From assembly GCA_965248255.1 (NCBI GenBank), contig CBDFIW010000004.1, positions 62,001 through 126,000 of the forward strand: DNA of 64,000 nt. The letters run 5' to 3'. The DNA comes from JAKZVK01 sp965248255. Lineage in GTDB: Bacteria; Acidobacteriota; Terriglobia; Bryobacterales; UBA6623. The translations under genes and the position numbers were made by a program. How positions within the stretch are numbered: the first letter of the stretch is position 1; every line of letters begins with the position of its first letter. The notes beneath the pieces are model-generated. The model worked only from the letters and a program-made list of their open reading frames with translations, made no database searches and was not told where the DNA came from. Below, piece after piece: positions 42,633 through 51,433 of this stretch.

Positions 42633-45531
42633 TCAGTCCTGCTCGCGGTCGCGGAACTCTTCGTACCAGTTTCGGACGATACGGATGGAGGGCCGCGGCT
42701 CGTCGCCGGACTCCGCTTCGGCACTTGCATCCTCGCTTTGCACCGCCTCTGGTAGTACAAATCGCTGACCGTCGGGCGTGACGTCGTACGTGAGGATCCA
42801 GCGCGCAGTCCCAAGCTGCTCCGAAGAGAAGAGCCGCTGCGGTTGGCCGATGGTCAGAGTGGGATGGGTCGAGACAGGGACCGCTATCAACGTGGAACCT
42901 TCCACGTAGAAGACCTCTCCTCCCTCGCGGCTCCAGCGCGGCCGACTGCCACCGTTGATAGAGACTTGCTGTTTGCCTCCGCCATCGGGAAACGAACGGA
43001 TATAGACCTCGTAGCGCCCCGATTCGTTGGACGCATAGGCTACCCACTTCTCATCAGGCGAGAACGCCGCCGTGATCTCGCTGAACGGGGTCTGCAAAAA
43101 CGGCACGGCTTGGTATTCGCCGCCGCCATCGCGGCGCTCCAGGTACCAAAGGTCATGACCCCGGGGGTCCGACACCGGCCGCTCGTAGAACAGCGCCAGA
43201 CGTGCATCTTGGGACCAGTCGCTAAGGAACCGCCGAACCGATGGGTCGGGTGTCAGCAACGGCTCGGCTGGACTATTCCCGTCGATCCGACGCTGATAAA
43301 GTTCCCTATTTCCCGACCGGTCCGAGGTAAAAGCGATGGCGTCTCCGGACGGCAGCCACGTGGGGTGCATATCGTAACTCTCGTCGAACGTCAAGCGAGT
43401 CTTCACGGGGCGGTCGACCTCGTGCAGCCAAATATCCGCAGGTCCTTCCTCCACACCCCCGACAGCCACCACGCGTCCGTCCGGGGACAGGCTCGGCGTT
43501 CGAATCCCTGGTTGCGGTTGACCGATCGTGCTCAGGGTTTTGCCGGACCGATCCTTCCAAACGAGCTGTAGTGAACGAGACCTAACGGTTCCGGAATCGC
43601 TGTAGACCAACGTGCCGTCGGCAGCGACGCCGGCCCAGCGGCCGGACTCCTCGATCGGAAAAGCCTCTCCGGTCACCGCCAGATCCTCGACCGAAAAAGG
43701 CAGGGCTCGCAACCCAAGATCAGTGTTGTTGCCGGGATGGTAGATCAAGTGTCCGCTCTTCGAGTAGGCCGCACCGTCGCCGGGTGTCAGTTCGCGGTGT
43801 TCAGCCGTTTTGAAGTCCAGCAGCCACACCCTGAAGTCGTTCGCGCCAGGCGCGGCAGAGTAGAGCAGACCCTCGGAGGCGCCGCCCGACGGCAGAAAGT
43901 GCGGAGCCCAAAAATACCGCACCCCTTCGGCCTCATCTGGCTCAAAGAGGAGCTTGGGTTCGCCGCCGCGGGCGGCAATCTCGTATAGCTTCAAGCCTGA
44001 AGAGAAGACGATTCGAGTGCCATCGGGACTCCCCGACGCCCCCCCCCGGCGCCGGCAACTGGCACAGGGTGATCGGGCCGCCGCCGTCGAGCGAGATCCG
44101 CTTCAACTCGCGGTCCGTCCCGAAGACGATGGACTTGCTGTCCGGCGACCAGTTGCCGCCCTGGACGCCTTCTGTGCCTTCCAGCTGGCGGGGCGTCTCG
44201 CTATCCAAAGGGCGCAACCAGAGGACGCTCTCACCTTCTGCCGCGGTTCTATAGACGACGTACTTGCCATCGGGGGAAAGGCCGCCGCCGACGCCTGAGA
44301 TGTTAGGAGGAGCGAAGTTGTCAGGAGAGATCGAGAATCGCCACACCCGGGCCTCGGCGACCGGGTCGGGCGAAAACACCGAAAACAGTGCGAGGACCAG
44401 CCCGACGAGCAAACCCACTCCAGCCAGGCCAAACGCAATCGTTAGCTTGCGACGCTGAGCGCGCTCGATCTGTTCCGCTGCTGACTGCGGCAACACCCGG
44501 ATGGCGACGGAGCGATGCAGCTCGGTGTCTTCGGCCAAGTACTTGGTCGAGTTGTCCGATTCTGCGACCTCCTCGATCACCCTGTACTTTGCGAGCTTGT
44601 ACTCGGACGGCTCTGCGGGCGTCTCCTGATGCGCCGCGGGCACGGCATGCCGTGCCCCTACACCGCTGACGGCGGGGCTGGTCCGCAAGATGGTTGACTT
44701 CCCGCTCTCGATCTTCTTCTTCAGCGTCTGCAAATCCAGCAGCAGATCATCGGTGTGCTGGTAGCGCTCCTCGATGTCTTTCGCCAGGCACTTGCCGGTG
44801 ATCCACTCCAGCTCCATCGGTACGCCCGTGCGCAGGGCCGTCATCGGCTCCGGGTCTTCGTTGAGAATCGAGTACACCGTGGCCTGGTCGTAGTGGCCCT
44901 TGAAGGCCTGCTGCCCAGTCACCATCTCGTAGATCACCGCGCCCAGCGACCAGACGTCGCTGCGATGGTCCAGATCCATTCCCTGGGCCTGCTCGGGCGA
45001 CATGTAGGTCACCGTGCCCATCGTCTCGTCCATTTGGGTGAGCTTCGAGCGGTCGGTCAGCAGGGCCAGCCCGAAGTCCATGATGGTGACGAGTTGCTTG
45101 GCGCCCTCGCCGGTGACCATCAAGTTGGCGGGCTTGATGTCACGGTGAACGATCTTCTTCTCGTGGGCCGCTTGTAGGCCCTGTGCCGTTTGGATGGCGA
45201 TATCGAGAGCGTCCTTCAGCGTGAGCGGGCCGGCCTCGATCTTCGCTTCGAGGCTGTCGCCCTCGATGAAGGCCATGGCGATGAACGTGCGGCCGTTGGC
45301 CTCGGCGATCTCGTGGACGGTGCAGACGTTCGGGTGATTCAGCGCAGCGGCGGCCTTGGCTTCGCGCTCGAAGCGCTTGCGAACCTCCTGATCGGAGACG
45401 AGATGGGGTGCGAGGAACTTCAGCGCCACCGGACGTTCGAGGGAGGTGTCTTCGGCTTTGCACACGACACCCATCCCGCCTTCACCGAGCTTGTCGGTGA
45501 TCTTGTAGTGCGAGATGGTTTGACCGATCAT
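42633..45531 (-). pseudogene. Ser/Thr protein kinase with TolB-like propeller, frame broken at a G9 run
   Basis: From ATG 45531 the first frame encodes a complete protein kinase domain: glycine loop GEGGMGVV, ALKF Lys, catalytic loop HRDIKPANL, DFGLALL and SPEQAQG. A linker follows, then one membrane helix (IAFGLAGVGLLVGLVLALFSVF) and the start of a propeller. At nine G (coding strand; 44039-44047) the frame shifts. The second frame, ending at 42633, continues at once with SGSPDGTRIVFSSGLKLYE and completes the propeller. Eight G would restore one ~970-residue protein. Such receptors are typical of Acidobacteriota; the outside propeller probably senses a ligand. The shift may be phase variation, mutation or a sequencing error. 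Confidence 0.85.
44638..44657. repeat. Perfect palindrome inside the kinase linker
   Basis: GGGCACGGCATGCCGTGCCC is a perfect 20-bp palindrome of the type usually found between genes. Here it lies in the coding sequence of the kinase gene, and on the coding strand gives GVGARHAVPAAH in the linker between kinase and membrane helix. Confidence 0.8.
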
Positions 45532-46036
45532 GGCCTGCTCTTAGCCTATGGGAATTGTACCGCCACGAGGGAGATAGCGAACACAACGCTTCCGTTGAGC
45601 TACCCGATCGTAGCACCGCAAAACCTTTGTGCTGACTCGGTTTCCGGCCTCTATCCGTCCGTAGGCCTTGAGGAACCCAGGTCGCCCCGGCAGGGGCGGG
45701 AGAAAGTAGCCCACAGCGCAAACCGTGGGTAAGCATCCGAACGGTCCCACAGCCTCGGCAGGGGCGTTCGAGCCGTTTTGTTCTCCATGCCCACCGGAGG
45801 AAAACGGGAAACGGCTGGTTTCTGACAACCCTGCGGGCTTCCCATTCTTATCACCCTTTGGGTGCCCCAACTGGCACGGTTGAAGCTCGATCTTGCTGAA
45901 CATCGAGGGGCTGCCTCCATTCTCCCTCGCCCCTGCCGGGGGCCCACCTGGGTTCCTCAACGCTTACGGCCGGATCAGCGGCGACGTCGGTTGAGGAGTA
46001 TGGGTGTATTCTAGAATTGTTTGAAGGGGAGGGAAC
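45532..46036. other. Divergent intergenic region with hairpins
   Basis: It lies between the divergent kinase (45531) and DUF1501 (46037) genes. It contains two CCCCGGCAGGGG/CCCCTGCCGGGG-type hairpins (near 45690 and 45924) and a CCCACAG..CTGTGGG-like repeat near 45712. No gene is supported; long minus-strand frames are repeat translations. Confidence 0.6.
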
Positions 46037-47485
46037 ATGCCAGTTCTGTCTCGCCGTAGAGTCTTGGAACTCACATCGTTGGGCTTCGGCCGAGTGGTGC
46101 TTTCCCACTTGCTGGCGGACGCCGGCCTGGCGTCCACCCCGCCTCGGCCCAACTCGCCGGTCCCCAGCTACAACAATCTCAAAGCAAGGCAAGGGCATTT
46201 CCCCGGCCGCGCGAAAGCCGTGATCCAACTCATCCAAAACGGTGGGCCCAGCCAGATGGATCTCTTTGATCCGAAACCCATACTGGCGAAAATGGCCGGG
46301 CAGCCTCACCCCGACGGCGTCGAGATTCACCAGCCGGGCAACAAGAACACTCTGATGCCGACGCCATTCGAGTTCCGCAAATACGGCCAGTGCGGGATGG
46401 ACATATCCGAGGCCTTACCGCACCAGGCCGAGATCGTCGACAAGCTCTGCTTTATCCGGTCCATGCACACCGAGCACAACAACCACTTGGAAGGGTTGAA
46501 CATGCTGCTGACGTGCAAGATTTTTCCCGGGCGTCCGGTCATGGGTGCGTGGATCAGCTATGCCCTGGGAACGGTGAACCAGAACCTGCCCGCGTATGTC
46601 GTTCTGCGCGACCCGCAGGGCTACACGATCGGCGGAAAACAGCTTTGGGCTAATGGCTATCTGCCCGCCCTCTATCAGGGGGTGGAGTTCAACATGAGCG
46701 GGTCGCCGGTCCACCATCTGCAGCCCGCCGAGCCTCCGCCCCCCGGTGTGCAGCGGGACAATCTGGACTATCTAGCGCGCATCAATCGAATGCACCGCGA
46801 CGGCCGGCCTGGTGAGTCCGAGTTGGAATCGCGCATCGAAAACTTCGAGCTGGCCGCCCGGATGCAGGTCGAGGCGATGGATGTCCTCGACATCAAGAAG
46901 GAATCAGAGGCGGCGAGAAAGCTCTACGCCGTCGACGACCCAGTGAGAGGTAGCTACGGCATGCGCTGCCTGATGGCGCGGCGCTTGGTCGAGGCCGGTG
47001 TACGGTTCGTGCAGGTCACCACCCGGCCGGGTCAGCCATGGGACCAGCACAGCAAGATGAAGCAGGACTTGTCGAAGATCGCGGTCGAGACGGATCAAGG
47101 TGCGGCGGCGTTGGTGCGGGACCTGGAACAGCGAGGCCTTCTCGATAGCACGATCGTCATGTGGGCCGGCGAATTCGGACGTCTTCCGACCACGCAGGGC
47201 AAGGACGGCCGGGACCACAACCGCAACGCTTTCACGCTGTGGTTCGCCGGCGGTGGCTTCAAACCCGGTTTCATCTACGGCGAGACCGATGACTTCGGAT
47301 ACAAATCCGTTGTCGATCGGGTCAGTGTACCTGACATGATCGCGACGGTTTTGCACCAACTCGGGCTCGATCACCGAAAGACGCAGTATGCCCACGGCGG
47401 CCGCATGGAAACGCCCTCCGACGTGACCGTCACAGGCGCGCGCGTCATCGGCGATCTAGTGTCGAACGAACCGCAAGCGACGTAG
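46037..47485 (+). CDS. DUF1501 protein, exported
   Basis: The 482-residue protein is a DUF1501 member (alkaline phosphatase/sulfatase-like fold). It starts with a Tat-like signal (SRRRVLELTSLGFG). AVIQLIQNGGPSQMDLFDPK, SMHTEHNNHLEG and the late EFGRLPTTQGKDGRDHN are hallmark segments. DUF1501 genes are almost always next to PSCyt1/DUF1549/DUF1553 genes, as here with a 5-base gap, and the pair is probably one unit. The role is unknown; sulfatase-like hydrolysis is inferred from the fold. A good purine-rich ribosome site lies upstream (GGGGAGGG). Confidence 0.9.
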   Translation: MPVLSRRRVLELTSLGFGRVVLSHLLADAGLASTPPRPNSPVPSYNNLKARQGHFPGRAKAVIQLIQNGGPSQMDLFDPKPILAKMAGQPHPDGVEIHQPGNKNTLMPTPFEFRKYGQCGMDISEALPHQAEIVDKLCFIRSMHTEHNNHLEGLNMLLTCKIFPGRPVMGAWISYALGTVNQNLPAYVVLRDPQGYTIGGKQLWANGYLPALYQGVEFNMSGSPVHHLQPAEPPPPGVQRDNLDYLARINRMHRDGRPGESELESRIENFELAARMQVEAMDVLDIKKESEAARKLYAVDDPVRGSYGMRCLMARRLVEAGVRFVQVTTRPGQPWDQHSKMKQDLSKIAVETDQGAAALVRDLEQRGLLDSTIVMWAGEFGRLPTTQGKDGRDHNRNAFTLWFAGGGFKPGFIYGETDDFGYKSVVDRVSVPDMIATVLHQLGLDHRKTQYAHGGRMETPSDVTVTGARVIGDLVSNEPQAT

Positions 47486-47490
47486 CGGAA

Positions 47491-50400
47491 ATGAAGATCA
47501 ACACGAGCGCTCGATTCGAAACGTTGATCTCGACGTTGCTCCTTTTGATGGGGCTGCTTCCCGCGGCCCTCCTCCTTCCCGTGCAGCTGCACGCGCAGAG
47601 CACGGCCGGAGCGCCCGTGTTCGAGCAAGACGTTCTGCCGATCTTCTCCACCTACTGCTTCACGTGTCACGGCAAGAGTTCGCCGGAGCTAGGGATGGAC
47701 CTGCGGACCGCGGCGTCCGTGCTCCGAGGTAGCCACAACGGGCCTGTCATCGAGAAGGGATCGCCCGAAAACAGCCGCCTGTTCCAAAAGGTATCGAAGC
47801 ACCTGATGCCCCCGCCTGCCTTCAAGAGCGTGGTGCCTGACCGGGATGTCGCAACGATCCGCCGCTGGATCGAGAATGGCGCGCTGTCGTCCGCGGAACA
47901 GGAGATTCCCGAGGCGGCGCGCCGACAAATCAGCCGCTTTGAAAAAGAGATCCAACCCATCTTCGAAGCCCGCTGTACGGCGTGTCACAGCGGGGACTCC
48001 CCCCAGTCGAGACTCGACCTGACTTCACTCGCTGCTGCCCTCAAGGGTGGCAAGCACGGCCCGGTCATCGCGGAGGGGTTTTCCGAAAAGAGCGTTCTGA
48101 TCAGGCAGCTTCAGAGCCGCGCCATGCCCCCGGCCGGAGCGGGCGAGCCGCCTACGGAAGAGGAAATCGAACTGATCCGGGAGTGGATTGACGGTGGACA
48201 CTTCGCGGACTACGTCGAGGTGGAGACGTCGTTCGATCGCGACTTTACCGAGGTGGAAGCGCCTGAAGTCACGGTGGAGGATCGCCGGACCTGGGCGTTT
48301 CGTAAGCCTGTCGCCGCGGCTCTTCCGAAGGTGGAGAACAAGGGCCGGGTGCAGACGCCGATCGACTCGTTCATCCTTTCCAAGCTCGAAGGGCAGGGGC
48401 TCGATCTGTCTCCACCGGCTTCAAAGCAGACCCTGCTGCGAAGAGCCTACTTCGATCTCTGGGGCCTGCCTCCCACGCCGGAGGAGGCGGCGGAGTTTCT
48501 CGAGGATACGAGGCCCGACGCGTACGCGCGGCTCATTGATCGCCTACTGAACTCCACAAACTACGGCCAACGGTGGGGACGGTACTGGCTCGATGCGGTC
48601 GGCTTTGTCGACACGACAGGCAAAGACTACGATGTATCCAAGGTCGAGCTCGCCGAGGGGATGTGGCGCTATCGCGACTACGTGATCCAATCCTTCCACG
48701 GGGACAAACCGTGGGATCGATTCCTTACCGAACAGCTAGCCGGCGATGAGCTGGTCGATTGGCGAAACGCGGAGGAGTACACTCCCGAGATCGTCGAAGC
48801 GCTCGTGGCGACTGGCTATCTGCGCACCATCCTCGATGTGACCGATGAAGATCTTTCCGACCGGCCTTTGGATCGTTACGACGCCCTGTTCGCCCTTCTC
48901 GGCAAGGTGTCGTCAAGCGCGCTGGGGTTGACGCTCTCCTGCGCCCGCTGTCACAGCCATAAGTTCGATCCGATTCCACAACGGGACTACTACCGCTTCC
49001 TTTCGTTGTTCACGGGGGCGTACAACCCCTCCGCTTGGATTCAGCCCAAGAATCGGTTGCATTACACCGTGTCGAAGTCCGAGCAGGAAGAGATCGAGAG
49101 CCACAACAAGACGATCGACACGGCGGTCGAGAAGCTCATGGAGGACATGGAGCAGATCCGCGAGCCTTATCGGGAACGGCTGCTCGCGGCGAAGCTGGAG
49201 GAACTGCCCGAGGCCATCCGCGGGGACACGAAGCTCGCGGTTGAAACCGAGTCGGACGAGCGCAGCGAAGTGCAAAAGTATTTGATCGACAAGTTCGGTC
49301 AGCTCGTCGAGATCAAAGATGAAAAGCTGGATACATCGATCGCCGGTGATGACAAGGAGTCGCTGTCGCGCCTAAAGCAGCAAGTGCAAACTTGGGACGG
49401 CTACCGCCGCAAGCTGGAGCAGATCCGGGCTCTCTGGGACGGCGACGGGATGCCCACGATCCGGCTATTGCAAAGAGGCAGCGTGGAATCGCCCGGACCC
49501 AAAGTGATACCGGGCTTCCTCTCGGTATTGTGCGGCGCAAACGAGGACTGTACGGCGAAGCCCTCGCCGAATCGGGTTGGAGCCACGACGGGCTACCGCC
49601 TCGCCTTGGCGGAGTGGCTGACGAGCCCCGACCATCCCCTCACCGCTCGCGTCGTCGTCAATCGAACCTGGCAGCACCACTTCGGCACGGGTATCGTAGC
49701 TACACCGGGCAATTTCGGCAGTACGGGCTCGCCGCCCTCGCACCCGGATCTGCTGGATTGGCTGGCCGTCGACTTCATGAAGCACGGTTGGAGGGCCAAA
49801 CGCTTGCACAAGATGATCATGACCTCGGCGGTCTATCAACAGTCCTCCCGCCGAACGGAGAGCCCGAGGAGCCAACGAGCCGCTGGAGAAGACCCCGACA
49901 ACCGGCTGCTGTGGCGCATGCCGTTGCGACGTCTGGAGGCCGAAGCTCTGCGGGACTCCATCCTCGCCGTGGCCGGACGGCTTGACAAGACAATTGGCGG
50001 CCCGCCGGTAGGCCTAACGGCGCGTCCTGACGGCTTGCAAGTGGTTTCCGAAACTGCGGCGGAAAGCGAGACGCCACGTCGCAGCGTCTATCTGCTCGCT
50101 CGGCGGACGTACCCGTTGACCTTCCTCTCGGTCTTCGACTTCCCGATCATCGATGCGGCCTGCAGCCGCCGCGTTCCCTCCGCTACTCCACTGCAGTCGT
50201 TGACCGCGATGAACAGCGAGTTCGTCATTCGGAATGCGCGGGAGGCCGCGCGACGGGCAGCCACGCTCGCCGGGGGAAGCTCTGAGCCAAAGGACGTTGT
50301 AAGAAAGACATACGGCTTGCTATTCTCGCGCGAGCCGTCACCGCAAGAGATCGAGATCGCCCTCGATCATCTGAAGTCGCAACAGGGGCTTTATGCCAGA

Positions 50401-50493
50401 GCGAATTCGCCTACCGACGAAGCATTCGCACAATCCTTGGAGAATCTCGTTCACATGCTTCTGAGCTCGAACGAGTTTCTCTACGTCGACTAG
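47491..50493 (+). CDS. PSCyt1/DUF1549/DUF1553 multidomain cytochrome-like protein
   Basis: The 1000-residue exported protein has a signal peptide (residues ~15-36) and two N-terminal cytochrome c-like PSCyt1 motifs, CFTCH (56-60) and CTACH (162-166), each likely to bind haem. A DUF1549 domain (FILSKLEGQGLDLSPPA, YFDLWGLPPTPEEA) follows, with a third CARCH near residue 484, and then a C-terminal DUF1553 domain (VNRTWQHHFGTGIVATPGNF, LRRLEAEALRDSILAVAGRL). The family is frequent in planctomycetes, verrucomicrobia and acidobacteria and is thought to act with DUF1501 proteins, perhaps in polymer degradation with electron transfer; that role is inference. Confidence 0.9.
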   Translation: MKINTSARFETLISTLLLLMGLLPAALLLPVQLHAQSTAGAPVFEQDVLPIFSTYCFTCHGKSSPELGMDLRTAASVLRGSHNGPVIEKGSPENSRLFQKVSKHLMPPPAFKSVVPDRDVATIRRWIENGALSSAEQEIPEAARRQISRFEKEIQPIFEARCTACHSGDSPQSRLDLTSLAAALKGGKHGPVIAEGFSEKSVLIRQLQSRAMPPAGAGEPPTEEEIELIREWIDGGHFADYVEVETSFDRDFTEVEAPEVTVEDRRTWAFRKPVAAALPKVENKGRVQTPIDSFILSKLEGQGLDLSPPASKQTLLRRAYFDLWGLPPTPEEAAEFLEDTRPDAYARLIDRLLNSTNYGQRWGRYWLDAVGFVDTTGKDYDVSKVELAEGMWRYRDYVIQSFHGDKPWDRFLTEQLAGDELVDWRNAEEYTPEIVEALVATGYLRTILDVTDEDLSDRPLDRYDALFALLGKVSSSALGLTLSCARCHSHKFDPIPQRDYYRFLSLFTGAYNPSAWIQPKNRLHYTVSKSEQEEIESHNKTIDTAVEKLMEDMEQIREPYRERLLAAKLEELPEAIRGDTKLAVETESDERSEVQKYLIDKFGQLVEIKDEKLDTSIAGDDKESLSRLKQQVQTWDGYRRKLEQIRALWDGDGMPTIRLLQRGSVESPGPKVIPGFLSVLCGANEDCTAKPSPNRVGATTGYRLALAEWLTSPDHPLTARVVVNRTWQHHFGTGIVATPGNFGSTGSPPSHPDLLDWLAVDFMKHGWRAKRLHKMIMTSAVYQQSSRRTESPRSQRAAGEDPDNRLLWRMPLRRLEAEALRDSILAVAGRLDKTIGGPPVGLTARPDGLQVVSETAAESETPRRSVYLLARRTYPLTFLSVFDFPIIDAACSRRVPSATPLQSLTAMNSEFVIRNAREAARRAATLAGGSSEPKDVVRKTYGLLFSREPSPQEIEIALDHLKSQQGLYARANSPTDEAFAQSLENLVHMLLSSNEFLYVD

Positions 50494-50590
50494 TGGAATG
50501 TCGCGGAGACTTCCTGGGCGTAGGAATATCCAGCGAGACTTGTAGGGGCGGGCCCCTACGCCCGCCCGGCTGCTCGTTTACCGTTAAGTT
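50494..50590. repeat. ~80-base intergenic repeat, copy after the DUF1553 gene
   Basis: Starting with TGGAATGTCGCGGAGA, it includes GCGTAGGAAT, a GTAGGGGCGGGCCCCTAC palindrome and CTCGTTTACC. An inverted copy is at 59928-60003 and a split one at 21650-21700 plus 22083-22121. It follows the gene's stop codon directly and may act as a terminator or boundary. Confidence 0.75.
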
Positions 50591-50713
50591 TCTTTGCGGC
50601 AGTTCACTAGTGTGCCGGACTTGGGTTTGGTGTGCCGATTCACTCTCCAAATAGTCGGCCCCTGGCGTCACCCGAACCGATTTCGCCTGTGACGCTTTTT
50701 CGGCCAACCCGCG

Positions 50714-51244
50714 TCACGGAGCCACCACGCTCCACGCGCTGACGTCTCCCGACTCGAAACCGTCGGCGAAAATCAGCGTTTTGCCGAGTATTGGCCCGGA
50801 TGGTGCGCCCAAGTTTTCAAAGAGTTGCAGAGAAGGGGACACGTTCGGCGGACCGGCTGACACAACGATTACTGCGGCTCGAAATCTGCATTCCCCGCCA
50901 AGGTCGAAAACGATGTCGAAGAATCTCGACTCCCGAGCCGGGATGGGCATCATGACGCTTGCACCCTCCGGCAAGACGCTGAAATCATCGGCGCTGCGGC
51001 ACACCATTCGTGCCAGCACAGGCTTGTTCCCATCGTTCATGACGCCAAGCCGTGCGATTTGTCCCGTTGTGGCCATTTCCGTTGCGGCGGTAACAGGCCC
51101 CTTCTGCACTAGAACCACCGCTTGCTTTGCCTGCGCGGGATCCACGAACGTAAGTCTCGCTGCGACCAGTCCCAAGCCCGTTACGGCGATTGCTGCGATC
51201 ACCAATCTACGCTTCATCGTTGTTGTCTTCCACATGATTTCCAT
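50714..51244 (-). CDS. Exported protein with C-terminal GFESGD motif
   Basis: The 176-residue protein has an N-terminal signal segment (RRLVIAAIAVTGLGLVAARL) and a beta-rich body with two cysteines (MVCRSAD, GECRFRA). It ends FADGFESGDVSAWSVVAP. The GFESGD(x)SAWS ending recurs on many exported proteins of environmental bacteria and resembles a sorting or anchoring tag, though that role is not proven. The start could be any of three close Met codons (MEIMWKTTTMKRR); MKRR is a plausible one at 51214. No partner gene is adjacent. Confidence 0.65.
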   Translation of the reverse strand: MEIMWKTTTMKRRLVIAAIAVTGLGLVAARLTFVDPAQAKQAVVLVQKGPVTAATEMATTGQIARLGVMNDGNKPVLARMVCRSADDFSVLPEGASVMMPIPARESRFFDIVFDLGGECRFRAAVIVVSAGPPNVSPSLQLFENLGAPSGPILGKTLIFADGFESGDVSAWSVVAP

Positions 51245-51433
51245 TGCCTCCTCATGGCAGGTTTATTGTTTGGCGAGCCTCACGGTTCAGGCCCGTTTCC
51301 AATGTAGCCGGACGGGGCCGTTGAGTGGCACGCCATACGAAAAAGCGGGGGGGGTTGGCAGTTCCGATTTCGGTCCTGCCTAGGCGATTGTACACCCCCG
51401 GACGTTGGTGTGCAATGAATTCGTCGCAGTTTG

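Noticed and set aside
42448..42768. Basic peptide frame opposite the kinase 3' end
   Set aside because: No upstream signal, runs far into the kinase gene on the other strand, and the same DNA folds into a chain of hairpins; kept only as an alternative explanation.
45541..45960. 139-codon minus-strand frame upstream of the kinase start
   Set aside because: Overlaps the divergent promoter region and reads through GCCCCTGCCGGGGC repeats.
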